Source of the DNA: an uncultured Methanobrevibacter sp. | Lineage (GTDB): Archaea; Methanobacteriota; Methanobacteria; Methanobacteriales; Methanobacteriaceae | DNA: 64,000 bases | Reading direction: 5' to 3' | Assembly (NCBI RefSeq): GCF_902774605.1 | Contig: NZ_CACYJE010000002.1 | Coordinates: forward strand, 1-64,000 | Shown here: positions 27,432 through 36,146 of the stretch, one piece after another | Layout: every line of letters starts with the position of its first letter | Position numbering within the stretch: position 1 is the stretch's first letter | Notes under the pieces: model-generated | Databases searched by the model: none | What the model was told of the DNA's origin: nothing | Seen by the model: only the letters and a program-made list of their open reading frames with translations | Translations under genes and position numbers: made by a program

Positions 27432-28604
27432 ATGAACGACATACCACGTGATCCATTACACCCTAGAGGATTTGAGGAAGCCCATGAACTGAAAAACCAG
27501 ATAGCTCAGGAATTCCCCAAACCAAACAAGAAAGAAGATGAGGATGACCTGTCCCCATTGAAAAAACTAAACCATAAATTAGGAGTGTACCTGTCTCCGA
27601 AAACAACCCGCATAAGCGATGATGAGCAAAAAAGGAAAATCGGAGTCATCATAACCACAATAATCATATTGACCCTGGTTATTTCCGCATACTACTTCAT
27701 AATTTATGAGCCTGCACAGGAGCAGCTGTCAATAGCAAAAACAACCAAACTCAACGAACTGCACGACATGTACTCCGGAGGCCTGGCCTCATCCCCCAAC
27801 GCATTGATGCTGGAAAACAAAATCAACGATGCCAGAAGCCCTGAGGAAATCAATGCGATAAACATACTGATGCCCGCCACAAAGGACTGGCAATCATTCC
27901 ACAAGAAATCGATCAACGCGAATCAGGACAAGTACAATCGGACAATGGCCGTTTATGAAAATGAAAGCAAAAACACCATAATGCCAACCTCAGAGGCCCT
28001 GAAGATTGTCAATGAAAACGATGCAACAGCACTTTCGAAAATCAAGTTTGAAACCCCAGACACAGTATCAGTGCCAATACTCGTTTCAAGGCTGCAGGCC
28101 GGTGCCGGACTGGTGAGGGTAGGAAGCATAGTGGACATCTACACCAACAACAATTCAACAGACGGCAACACAACCTCAAACAGCACAAATCCCGAGATAA
28201 GCGGATGCACCGTCCTGTCAATCATGAGATATGAGGAGAACGGAGAAATCGATTCCGAGTACTCAAAATCCAAAATGACAGTCAAGGGGAACGCAACCAA
28301 CCCCCGTGAAAACACTAAGGCATTCTCCTCTGACGTTTTGGAGATGATCAAGGGAGCGATCGTTGAGGGATATGATGAAAATGAGACTTATGAAATGCTT
28401 AAAAGCTATGGGGTGAAACTGTCCAACTACGAAAGGCAAATCAACCTGGGGGATTTGGATGCACAATACATGCTTTTAATCGAAGCCCCGCAGGACAAGG
28501 TCAACTACATCCTGAACAATATGGACAATATCGTACTGACCATTCCAACATCAGAGGCTCCGGACTGGATGGTATCGCAAATCAGCTCAACATATCAAAA
28601 TTGA
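27432..28604 (+). CDS. DUF515 membrane-anchored protein, possibly CpaB/SAF-like
   Basis: A 390-residue protein of the DUF515 family known from Methanobacteria, with no assigned function. A charged cytoplasmic N terminus (1-68) is followed by one membrane helix (about 70-92) and an exported domain. The block PDTVSVPILVSRLQAGAGL plus VRVGSIVDIY looks like the SAF-type fold of CpaB pilus-assembly proteins; this likeness is my reading and has not been tested. An Asn/Thr-rich linker (about 238-255) carries several N-glycosylation sequons. TAGGAG precedes the ATG. The sortase gene follows after 39 bp. Confidence 0.7.
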   Translation: MNDIPRDPLHPRGFEEAHELKNQIAQEFPKPNKKEDEDDLSPLKKLNHKLGVYLSPKTTRISDDEQKRKIGVIITTIIILTLVISAYYFIIYEPAQEQLSIAKTTKLNELHDMYSGGLASSPNALMLENKINDARSPEEINAINILMPATKDWQSFHKKSINANQDKYNRTMAVYENESKNTIMPTSEALKIVNENDATALSKIKFETPDTVSVPILVSRLQAGAGLVRVGSIVDIYTNNNSTDGNTTSNSTNPEISGCTVLSIMRYEENGEIDSEYSKSKMTVKGNATNPRENTKAFSSDVLEMIKGAIVEGYDENETYEMLKSYGVKLSNYERQINLGDLDAQYMLLIEAPQDKVNYILNNMDNIVLTIPTSEAPDWMVSQISSTYQN

Positions 28605-28643
28605 AGAAATAATTATTATAGTAGATATGACAAAACTGATACT

Positions 28644-29363
28644 ATGAACAAGCCTAGCATATCAACCCTAGTCGTGATAATTTGCCTATTGATAATCGGA
28701 TTATATGCAATGGGAGAGGTCAACTACTTCTCGACAAAAAGCGTCGTTGAGAAAAACATTGAATCTCCCAAAATCATCATCCCATCAATAGGGGTTGATG
28801 AGAAAATCAATAATGAATCATTGAATTATGGTGTTTTAAGTGACCCTGGAGAAAACATTCCAACAAAGGAAGCCTTACTTCTTTTCGGTCACAGAACCCT
28901 TCAGGGCTCGCCGTTCTTAAGGCTGAATGAACTGTCCCATGGAGATTCGTTTCTGGTTGAATGGCCCGGAATTGGGGAGTTGAACTACACTGTCGTCAAC
29001 ACCACCATAGTGCCGGCGGCATATGAAATACCAGCAAGCAATGCCGATGAAGTCTATCTAATAACCTGCGACCCGATTGGATCAACCGAAAACAGGTTAA
29101 TAGTGCAGGGAGACTTGAATGAAATAGCTTCCCTCAATGAAGAAATCATCAATAGAAATCCACAGGAATCACATGCACTGATCATCACTGCAATATTCCT
29201 GATAATAGGATTGGCGTTCAGCTATTTCTATCCAAAGGAAAACAGAATATACATTCTGGCAACAGTGCTGATAATCTCTGCAGTATTGTTCTATTGCTGC
29301 ATCAACCCGATTCCATCAGAACTGATATATGACAAGATAATATTTTTAAATGGAGGAATGTGA
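28644..29363 (+). CDS. Sortase-family transpeptidase with C-terminal membrane helices
   Basis: A 239-residue cysteine transpeptidase that would attach surface proteins to the cell envelope or to each other. The catalytic triad is visible: His83 (FGHRTL), Cys142 (LITCDP) and Arg151 (ENRLIV). An N-terminal membrane anchor (8-24) and two C-terminal helices (about 177-197 and 202-226) flank the domain. I see no LPxTG-like substrate in this window. It overlaps nothing, but its last codons hold the GGAGG ribosome binding site of mptD, whose ATG directly follows its TGA stop. Confidence 0.88.
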   Translation: MNKPSISTLVVIICLLIIGLYAMGEVNYFSTKSVVEKNIESPKIIIPSIGVDEKINNESLNYGVLSDPGENIPTKEALLLFGHRTLQGSPFLRLNELSHGDSFLVEWPGIGELNYTVVNTTIVPAAYEIPASNADEVYLITCDPIGSTENRLIVQGDLNEIASLNEEIINRNPQESHALIITAIFLIIGLAFSYFYPKENRIYILATVLIISAVLFYCCINPIPSELIYDKIIFLNGGM

Positions 29364-29735
29364 ATGGATGTTGACAAGGAATACTTTTCAAACATAACAC
29401 AGCGTGAAAGAGCAATATTTGAAGGTGCAATAAGCATGGGAGCACTTTTCCACCAATTCGTGGGAACACCCGTAAATAAGCATACAAAGGAAAGTCTTGA
29501 AAAGGCAATGGAAGAATCATTGAGCCTGCAGCCTGCAATCGAAAAGGTTGAAGTTGAAATCAGATTCGACAAGCTTGAAAAGTCAATGACCGAATTCGAC
29601 TACACTTCACTTACAGGAGACATGCTGGACGTTAGAATCCATACAAGAGTGAGTGACGTTCTGGCAATAATCAGAATCGAATTCATTGAAGAGTTAAACT
29701 ACCCTCTAATGTATGTTGAGGACATTGAGGATTAA
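29364..29735 (+). CDS. mptD: Dihydroneopterin aldolase, MptD type
   Basis: Archaeal dihydroneopterin aldolase (DUF372 family, 123 aa), which removes glycolaldehyde from dihydroneopterin to give 6-hydroxymethyl-dihydropterin, a step toward tetrahydromethanopterin, the C1 carrier of methanogenesis. [18 protein letters not shown] is a characteristic block, and [11 protein letters not shown] resembles later family segments. Translation is coupled to the sortase gene (TGA-ATG with no gap). The pairing with a sortase looks functionally unrelated and probably reflects shared transcription. The end overlaps the convergent mfnA by four bases. Confidence 0.88.
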   Translation: MDVDKEYFSNITQRERAIFEGAISMGALFHQFVGTPVNKHTKESLEKAMEESLSLQPAIEKVEVEIRFDKLEKSMTEFDYTSLTGDMLDVRIHTRVSDVLAIIRIEFIEELNYPLMYVEDIED

Positions 29736-30889
29736 AATATATCCTCCAAATCTTTCAGCAACTCTTCCAAATGATTTCTTTTAATGTGGTTCATAAGGAC
29801 TATCCTTATGGCAACGGGGCATTTGGCAACGGAAACCTTCCATCCCCTTTCTTCTAATTTTTGCGCCAAATCATTGGCATCCATTTGAGGATGGTTAAAT
29901 GCCACTATGTTCAATTCAGGCTCGCAGACAATCTCATAACCCAGTTTCTTCAGATTACCTGATAGGAATCTTGTATTCGCCATCATGCTTTGAGCGAGCT
30001 TGACATAACCTTCTTTTCCAAAATATTTCATGACGGCATAAGTTGCGGCTGATGAGGCGCCAAGGCGAGTTCCAACAATTGTTGATTGTGTCTTAACCGT
30101 CAGGTATGGTGAATCCACAGCCATGACGTCAAGGTACTCCTCTTTTCTGAAAATGATTCCACCTGCTGGTATCGGGGCAAGCCCCATCTTATGAGGGTCA
30201 ACTGTTATGGAGCAAACGCCCTCAAGTGAAAAGTCAAAAACGGGCAAGTCATATCCGGCCTGCCTTAGAAATGGAATTGAAAAACCCCCGAATGCAGCGT
30301 CGACATGGAAATAAATATTGTTTTCATGGGCAATCTTGGAGATTTCCCCAATCGGGTCGATCAGTCCCAATTCAGTGGTTCCTGCAATCGCCACAATTGC
30401 AACTGTTTTATCCGTGATTGCCTCTCTAACAGAGTCGACATCTATTTTGTAGTTCTCATCCAGTTTGGCTTCAACTATCCTTAAGTTAAGCATGTCGGCT
30501 GCTTTTTTAAATGAAAAATGAGCTGAATCTGGAATTATTATTTCACCGTCAACTATTCCCTTGTATTTCCTTGCATGATTCCTTGCGGCTCGGATTGCCA
30601 TGAGATTGGCTTCTGTTCCGCCAGTGACAATATTACCATAAGCATTATCCAGAGACAATAATTCACCAATGGACTTAATGACCATGTTTTCTATTTGCTT
30701 GGTTCCCTTGAAAAGACCCGGATCGCCTAAATTGGTGTCCAGGAACTTGCAGAAAACCTCTTTTGCAAAGGGATGCGCTTCAGTGCACATGGAGCCTAAA
30801 ATCCTACCGTCACTATAATCATGGTCAAGGGCATGAAGCTCCTCAAGCTCATTTAAAATATCCTGCTTATCCATTGGTTTATCATCCAT
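29732..30889 (-). CDS. mfnA: L-tyrosine/L-aspartate decarboxylase
   Basis: PLP-dependent MfnA (385 aa) decarboxylates tyrosine to tyramine for methanofuran, and in some methanogens aspartate to beta-alanine for coenzyme A. The PLP-lysine block is DPHKMGLAP, preceded by HVDAAFGGF, which contains the Asp that contacts the pyridine nitrogen. [16 protein letters not shown] binds the phosphate. The length and order fit archaeal group II decarboxylases. AGGTT lies before ATG 30889. It converges on mptD. Confidence 0.94.
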   Translation of the reverse strand: MDDKPMDKQDILNELEELHALDHDYSDGRILGSMCTEAHPFAKEVFCKFLDTNLGDPGLFKGTKQIENMVIKSIGELLSLDNAYGNIVTGGTEANLMAIRAARNHARKYKGIVDGEIIIPDSAHFSFKKAADMLNLRIVEAKLDENYKIDVDSVREAITDKTVAIVAIAGTTELGLIDPIGEISKIAHENNIYFHVDAAFGGFSIPFLRQAGYDLPVFDFSLEGVCSITVDPHKMGLAPIPAGGIIFRKEEYLDVMAVDSPYLTVKTQSTIVGTRLGASSAATYAVMKYFGKEGYVKLAQSMMANTRFLSGNLKKLGYEIVCEPELNIVAFNHPQMDANDLAQKLEERGWKVSVAKCPVAIRIVLMNHIKRNHLEELLKDLEDIF

Positions 30890-30945
30890 AAAATAACCTG
30901 TCCAATATTAAAAATTAATAAAAATAAAAAAAAGAAAGAATAAAA

Positions 30946-33222
30946 TTATTCTAAACGTTTACGAGCAGCGTCGAGAATAATTTTTTGCTCAGCACGAGCA
31001 ACAGTTTTTCTAACATCAGCGATAGCATCAGTGTTTGATGACACACTGGTGATTCCGAACTCTACAAGCTTTTCAACAATGTGAGGCACACTGCCTGCTT
31101 GACCGCAGATACTGCATGTAACTCCTGCTTCAGCACATTTCCTGATTGTTCTTTCAATCAGTTTCATTACTGCAGGGTGTTCTTCTGAGTAGTGTTTTGC
31201 CACAAACTCATTGTTCCTGTCCACTGCAAGAGTGTATTGGGTCAAGTCATTGGTTCCTAAACTTACGAAGTCCAAACCGATTTTAATGTACTCATCAATC
31301 ATGATTGCGGCCGCTGGAATTTCAACCATCATACCGAAGTCAACGTCCTTGTGAGGTTCAAAACCGATTGAAGAGCATAATGCTTTTGCTTGTTTGAGTT
31401 CTTCAGGGTTTTGTGACAATGGGATCATGATTCCAATGTTTGTGTATCCTTTTTCGTGTAATTTTTTAATTGCCTTGAATTCACATTTAAGGATTTCCGG
31501 TTGATCGAGCTCTCTTCTGATTCCTCTCCAACCGAGCATTGGGTTGTGTTCCCTAGGTTCGTTTTCCCCACCTTCGAGTGTGATGAATTCATCAGTTGGC
31601 GCATCCAGGGTCCTGTACCATACAGGTTTTGGATAGAATGCGTCTGCCACAATCTGCACGTTGTCTGCGATTGTGTCGATCAGTTCATCTTCTCTTCCGT
31701 CAGCGATGAATTTGCCTGGGTGAATACCGGATGTCAACATCAGGTGTTCTGTTCTTAAAAGTCCAACACCGTCTGCACCGGTTGCAGCTGCTCTTTCTGC
31801 TGCTTCAGGCATACTTACGTTAGCTTTAACTTCAGTTACTGTGATAATTGGAGCTGCTTCAACGGTTCCGGCCACTGCCACTGCTTCTTCTTTGGTTTCA
31901 GAAATTCCATCGAACACTAAACCTTTTTTACCGTCCAGTGTGACTCCTGAGTTTTCCTCCAATGTGGAGGTAGCGTCACCTGTACCGACAACACATGGAA
32001 TTCCAAGTTCACGGGAAATGATTGAAGCGTGACATGTCACTCCACCCTCATCGGTTACGATACCGCTTGCTCTTCTCATAGCAGGCACCATATCAGGTGT
32101 GGTCATTGTTGTAACCATGATGTCTCCGTCTTTGATCTTGTCAAGCTCATCGATGTCGAGGATGATTTTGACTTTACCTGCTGCCATTCCTGGACTTGCA
32201 CCGAGACCTCTTACTAAAACATCACCAAGGTCTGCTGCTTCATCGTCATCGTCAGCCTGTGCTCCGCCCAATGTTGTGATTGGCCTTGCTTGGAGCAAGA
32301 AGAGCATGTCCTTTTCAAATGCCCATTCAGTGTCCATAGGTTCGCCGTAGTGAGCTTGGACCCTTTTACCCATTTCGGTAAGTTCAATGAGTTCATCATC
32401 AGACAGTACCCTTTCTTTCCTCTTATCTTCAGGAACTTCCACCTTGACACTGGTACCGCTTTCATCGTTGGTGTACATGACCTTCTTGTCACTGATTGTC
32501 ACGTTGATGATTTCATTGTTCTTCTTGTCAACCTGATAGTTGTCAGGGGTCACGTCACCGGACACTACTGATTCGCCGAGTCCCCATGACCCTTCGATTA
32601 ATGCGATTTCCTCACCTGTTGATGGGTTTACGGTGAACATTACACCTGCCTTGTCTGCAATTGCCATTTTCTGAACAACCACTGCAATGTAGACTTTAGA
32701 GTGTTCGAAGTTGTTTTCTTCACGGTAAAAGATTGCTCTTGCTTCGAAGAGTGATGCCCAACATTTCCTGATGTATTCGATTACTTCATCGTCGCCGGAT
32801 ACGTGAAGGAAAGTGTCTTGCTGGCCTGCGAATGATGCTTCAGGCAAGTCTTCTGCAGTAGCTGATGACCTGATTGCAACATCAGTGTCGTCTTCCTTAA
32901 CCCTTTGGCAAAGCTCATTATAGTATTCTCTAATGAACATGGTTAAATCATTTGGAATAGGAGAGTCAATGATTATCTTTTTGATTTCTTCAGCAGCAGC
33001 TTGAAGAGCCTTGGTGTCGTTAATGTCGATTTCATCAAGGATGCTCATGACCTTATCGTTAATTCCTGCCTCTTCCATGAAGTATTCGTAAGCTTGTGCA
33101 GTTACTACAAAACCTGGTGGTACTGGAATGCCCGCTTGAGTCAATTCACCCAAATTTGCACCTTTTCCACCTGCAATCCCAATATCGGACTTGCTTAATT
33201 CCTCAAATTTTTTTACATACAT
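30946..33222 (-). CDS. ppsA: Phosphoenolpyruvate synthase
   Basis: Converts pyruvate, ATP and water to phosphoenolpyruvate, AMP and phosphate, the entry to gluconeogenesis for carbon fixed through acetyl-CoA. The 758-residue product has all three domains: N-terminal ATP grasp (KGANLGELTQAGIPVPPGFV, SSATAEDLPEASFAGQQDTFL), swivelling domain with the phosphohistidine in GGVTCHASIISRELGIP, and the C-terminal PEP barrel ending with GTNDLTQYTLAVDRN and CSICGQAGS (catalytic Cys). GAGGTT precedes ATG 33222. The IS1182 element lies just upstream of its promoter. Confidence 0.96.
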   Translation of the reverse strand: MYVKKFEELSKSDIGIAGGKGANLGELTQAGIPVPPGFVVTAQAYEYFMEEAGINDKVMSILDEIDINDTKALQAAAEEIKKIIIDSPIPNDLTMFIREYYNELCQRVKEDDTDVAIRSSATAEDLPEASFAGQQDTFLHVSGDDEVIEYIRKCWASLFEARAIFYREENNFEHSKVYIAVVVQKMAIADKAGVMFTVNPSTGEEIALIEGSWGLGESVVSGDVTPDNYQVDKKNNEIINVTISDKKVMYTNDESGTSVKVEVPEDKRKERVLSDDELIELTEMGKRVQAHYGEPMDTEWAFEKDMLFLLQARPITTLGGAQADDDDEAADLGDVLVRGLGASPGMAAGKVKIILDIDELDKIKDGDIMVTTMTTPDMVPAMRRASGIVTDEGGVTCHASIISRELGIPCVVGTGDATSTLEENSGVTLDGKKGLVFDGISETKEEAVAVAGTVEAAPIITVTEVKANVSMPEAAERAAATGADGVGLLRTEHLMLTSGIHPGKFIADGREDELIDTIADNVQIVADAFYPKPVWYRTLDAPTDEFITLEGGENEPREHNPMLGWRGIRRELDQPEILKCEFKAIKKLHEKGYTNIGIMIPLSQNPEELKQAKALCSSIGFEPHKDVDFGMMVEIPAAAIMIDEYIKIGLDFVSLGTNDLTQYTLAVDRNNEFVAKHYSEEHPAVMKLIERTIRKCAEAGVTCSICGQAGSVPHIVEKLVEFGITSVSSNTDAIADVRKTVARAEQKIILDAARKRLE

Positions 33223-33256
33223 GAAATATAACCTCTTGGCTTTGAAAATATATTAC

Positions 33257-33292
33257 ATTGACATACAAAAATTAAGTCAATATTATATTTTA
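33257..33292 (-). promoter_or_regulatory. Probable ppsA promoter with inverted repeat
   Basis: Reading the minus strand, an AAAATATAATATT box (about 33281-33292) lies 60 bp before the start codon. ATTGAC (33257-33262) and GTCAAT (33276-33281) form an inverted repeat with a 13-base centre over the expected transcription start. It may be an operator; I have no other copy to support that. Confidence 0.35.
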
Positions 33293-33383
33293 ATTTATTT
33301 TTTAAAGTTTAAATATTTAATGAAAAAATAGTTTTTGGAAAAAAATCAGGAATTAATTAAATTTGAAATATAAAAAAAATAGG

Positions 33384-33398
33384 CAGGATGGGACATGA
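33384..33398 (+). repeat. Left terminal inverted repeat of the IS1182 element
   Basis: CAGGATGGGACATGA, identical in inverted orientation to 35103-35117. The adjacent ATAGG at 33379-33383 is the target duplication. Confidence 0.9.
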
Positions 33399-33460
33399 AA
33401 TTTTTTAATTTTTTATAGAATTTTTTTATTTTAAAATTTTTTGTGATGATTTTATTTTTT

Positions 33461-34996
33461 TCAGTTGTTTTTATTGTTTATTTCGTTGTATATTCTTTTT
33501 AAGTTGTGTCCTATTGTGTATAGTTTGAATTCTGTGTTTACTTGTTTTAATCCTGTTGTTGTGAATTCTGTTAGGTGCATGTTTTGTTTTATGTGTGCGA
33601 ATGGTAGTTCTGCTGTTTTTGAGCGTATTTTGTAGATTTTTTGTGCTTCTGTGGTTTCCATTTTTCTTTGCATTTTTATTTTGGAAATGTTTCCGTAGTC
33701 GCTGATTGTTCTATATCTTTGTGTTTTGCTGCAGTATTCTTGTACTGGGCAGTTTTTGCATTCTTTGGTCCAGTGTGTGATTCTTGTTTTGTTTTTGTAT
33801 TGGTATTCGCTTTTTTTGTATAGTGGTTGGCCAAGTGGACATATGTATGTCATCATTTCGTAATTGTAGTTGAAATTGTCTTTGGAAAATGGTTTTTCGG
33901 ATAGATTTCTGTTTTTTTCTTTTCTTGAGAGTTTTCGTGATGCTATGTAGCCATCAAGACCGTGTTTGTCAAGATAGTCTGTGTTTTCATCTGTTGAATA
34001 TCCGTTATCTGCACTTACTTGGTAATTAACGGGCATTTCATCATAAATTCCGGCTAAATTGGATTGTACTTGTTCCATTAATGGAACAAGCTCATAATGG
34101 TCTGTTGGATTGTTTGTTATGTATGATGCGACGATTATTCCTTTGTGTGAGTCTACAGCGATTTGTCCATTGTAATCGTACTCCCATTTACCTTTTTTAT
34201 TGACCATTAACCTTGAATCTGGGTCATTTATGCTAATTACGTCTTTTTCGGTTTCATTGAGTTTTTCTTCGATTGTTTCGATCTTTTTGTAAATTTTTTC
34301 AGGATTTTCTTCAGCTTGTTTTAAGAGGTTTTTGCTGGAAGCTCTCAATTTATCTTGGTCAATATCATTTTCTGAGGAATTATTTATTTTTTCTACTGTT
34401 TTTTGGAATTTTTCTTTATTTGTCAATGATTCTGGAACACTGTTTCCAGATTCTTCTCCTAATTCCGAATCTTCTTCTTGATCTAATTTGATACTTTCTT
34501 CCAAGTGTTCTTTCATTATTTTTAATTGTTGTTCATTTGTTATATTTTTCATTGATGTTTTTGCTTTTATTTTTGTTCCATCTAAACTTAAATGATGGAT
34601 TTTTATTAGATCTTCTTCTTTTGCAATCTTTAATGTTGTTTTGAAGGCTTCATCGATTAAATCAGGATAATCCAATTTGAATCTTAAAATTGTCCTATAA
34701 ACTGGCTTTTGCATGCCTGCCAAGTACATATAAGCAATGTCAGTTCTTGTTCTACGTTCTATTTCACGTGAAGATAATCCTCCATCAAAAACACTCATTA
34801 AAACTAGTCTAAGCAACATTTCACGAGGATAAGCAGGTTCACCAGGCTTATCACGAAACTCCTTGTTCGCTTCAGAACAATCGATTTGATCGACCACATT
34901 TTTAATAAAATAACATGGATGGTCTCCAGGAATCAAATTCCTCAAGTCCATAGGTACCAACATGGTCTGATTAATAGTATCATCTTTTAAAACCAT
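33461..34996 (-). CDS. IS1182-family DDE transposase
   Basis: The 511-residue transposase begins with the family's DUF772-type domain (LVPMDLRNLIPGDHPCYFI, FDGGLSSREIERR) and continues with the DDE catalytic part: first Asp in HHLSLDGTKIKAK, second in VSADNGYS, and Glu in the C-terminal segment with FAHIKQNMHL. A Cys-rich stretch (CPLGQP, CKNCPVQEYC) lies near 395-440. A highly charged linker (about 165-255) separates the first two acids. The frame is intact, so it may be active. Start ATG 34996 or 35011; no ribosome binding site decides. Its codon use is much more AT-rich than its neighbours. Confidence 0.92.
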   Translation of the reverse strand: MVLKDDTINQTMLVPMDLRNLIPGDHPCYFIKNVVDQIDCSEANKEFRDKPGEPAYPREMLLRLVLMSVFDGGLSSREIERRTRTDIAYMYLAGMQKPVYRTILRFKLDYPDLIDEAFKTTLKIAKEEDLIKIHHLSLDGTKIKAKTSMKNITNEQQLKIMKEHLEESIKLDQEEDSELGEESGNSVPESLTNKEKFQKTVEKINNSSENDIDQDKLRASSKNLLKQAEENPEKIYKKIETIEEKLNETEKDVISINDPDSRLMVNKKGKWEYDYNGQIAVDSHKGIIVASYITNNPTDHYELVPLMEQVQSNLAGIYDEMPVNYQVSADNGYSTDENTDYLDKHGLDGYIASRKLSRKEKNRNLSEKPFSKDNFNYNYEMMTYICPLGQPLYKKSEYQYKNKTRITHWTKECKNCPVQEYCSKTQRYRTISDYGNISKIKMQRKMETTEAQKIYKIRSKTAELPFAHIKQNMHLTEFTTTGLKQVNTEFKLYTIGHNLKRIYNEINNKNN

Positions 34997-35102
34997 AAAT
35001 AAAACAACCATAAAGATTAATCTCTATAATAAAAGATTGTACTTCATAGTATATAAAATTAAAGGAAAAATAAGCGAAAAAAAATTTAAAAATTAATGAG
35101 AA

Positions 35103-35117
35103 TCATGTCCCATCCTG
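35103..35117 (-). repeat. Right terminal inverted repeat of the IS1182 element
   Basis: TCATGTCCCATCCTG on the plus strand is the exact complement of the left repeat, followed by the second ATAGG copy at 35118-35122. Confidence 0.9.
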
Positions 35118-35122
35118 ATAGG

Positions 35123-35169
35123 TTAAAAAAAAGAGTGAAAAAAGATTATTAAATAGAAATCTATTTAAT
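35123..35169 (-). terminator. Terminator overlapping the L10e stop
   Basis: ATTAAATAG and CTATTTAAT (plus coordinates 35148-35156 and 35161-35169) form a 9-bp stem with a four-base loop; the stop codon (35161-35163) is in the stem. On the minus strand two T-runs follow (35137-35144 and 35125-35132). The insertion sequence begins just beyond. Confidence 0.6.
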
Positions 35170-35643
35170 TAACTCTTCGCCTTTGTCGACTACGATTTTA
35201 CATGGAACCGGTAATTTCATACCTGCTCTTTTGAGTGCGACTTTAGCTTCTTCAAAGTTTTTAGCGTTACAGTCAATGGTGATTATCCTTTGACCTTTTT
35301 TAACGATAGCTTCAACGGAAATTGGTTTACCGAAAGCGTTTCTCATACCGCTTTGAACCCTATCCGCACCTGCACCGGTTGCCATTGGGTTTTCCCTTAC
35401 GATTTGGTGAGGGTATACTCTTAATTTCAAGTGGTATCCCATTCTTCCTGCAGCCCTTTGCATCAACCTGTTAGAAGCGATCCTTGCAGCTTCTAAGGAG
35501 TTGTGTCTGATTTGAGCTGGTTTTTTAACAGCTAAACTGAGTTGAACTGGGAATTCATCTTTCAAGTTACCCATGTCGTATTGCACGATTCTTGAATTTG
35601 GGGTTTTTCTAATATAATCTCTTCTAGTATAAGCACGAACCAT
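35161..35643 (-). CDS. rpl10e: 50S ribosomal protein L10e (uL16)
   Basis: Large-subunit protein (160 aa), the archaeal/eukaryotic counterpart of bacterial L16, which sits near the tRNA sites and is added late in assembly. The start [25 protein letters not shown] and the block [34 protein letters not shown] are diagnostic. GGAGGA precedes the ATG. The palindrome ATATAGCTATAT (35712-35723) lies in the promoter region about 70 bp upstream. It is monocistronic and ends in a hairpin that contains the stop codon. Confidence 0.97.
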   Translation of the reverse strand: MVRAYTRRDYIRKTPNSRIVQYDMGNLKDEFPVQLSLAVKKPAQIRHNSLEAARIASNRLMQRAAGRMGYHLKLRVYPHQIVRENPMATGAGADRVQSGMRNAFGKPISVEAIVKKGQRIITIDCNAKNFEEAKVALKRAGMKLPVPCKIVVDKGEELIK

Positions 35644-35845
35644 TATTATTCCTCCGAAACAAACATAAAATGTTTTTAATTAGATAATAGCTAAAAATAG
35701 TGAATTTTCCAATATAGCTATATAAAAATTATATCGTAATATAATAGAATACTTAAATATATTGATTAAGTTATTAATAAAGGTTACCATATTTTTGATA
35801 TTTCACTGCAAAATTATATTATGATAATGGAACATAATATACCTT

Positions 35846-36076
35846 ATGAAAATCACAGGAGAGATCACTTTCACATATGAAAGTGAAGATGATGCGAAAG
35901 TAGTTTACGATTCCCTGGAAGTGGACAATGAAAACTACCTTAAATCACAATTGGACAACAATAAAATCAATTATAACATCAACAGTGAAAAACTGGGAAG
36001 TTTTCTTGCAACAGTGGATGATTTGATTGCATCAGAAATAGTTGTTGAAAAAATTCTTGACAAAACTAAACGATGA
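35846..36076 (+). CDS. pcc1: KEOPS subunit Pcc1-like protein
   Basis: A 76-residue protein resembling Pcc1, the small dimerising subunit of the KEOPS complex that makes the essential t6A modification of ANN-decoding tRNAs together with Kae1 and Bud32. The start ITGEITFTYESEDDAKVVYDSLEVDN and the C-terminal helix TVDDLIASEIVVEKIL follow the family pattern of two strands and an alpha helix. An AATTATATT box about 26 bp before the ATG suggests a leaderless mRNA, and no ribosome binding site is seen. The divergent neighbour is L10e, so both serve translation. Confidence 0.8.
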   Translation: MKITGEITFTYESEDDAKVVYDSLEVDNENYLKSQLDNNKINYNINSEKLGSFLATVDDLIASEIVVEKILDKTKR

Positions 36077-36146
36077 AAAGTTTTATATAAATAAAAAGAA
36101 CATATATAACATTAATATATATTAATTCGTTATGAGAGTGTAATTT

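Larger units (their letters stand above)
33384..35117 (-). mobile_element. Complete IS1182-family insertion sequence, 1734 bp
   Basis: Both ends carry the same 15-bp inverted repeat, CAGGATGGGACATGA at 33384-33398 and its complement at 35103-35117. A 5-bp direct repeat, ATAGG, flanks the element on the left (33379-33383) and right (35118-35122), which is the expected target duplication. The element carries one transposase gene on the minus strand. It landed between the L10e terminator and ppsA, so it interrupts no gene. The intact ends and duplication indicate recent insertion. Confidence 0.92.
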
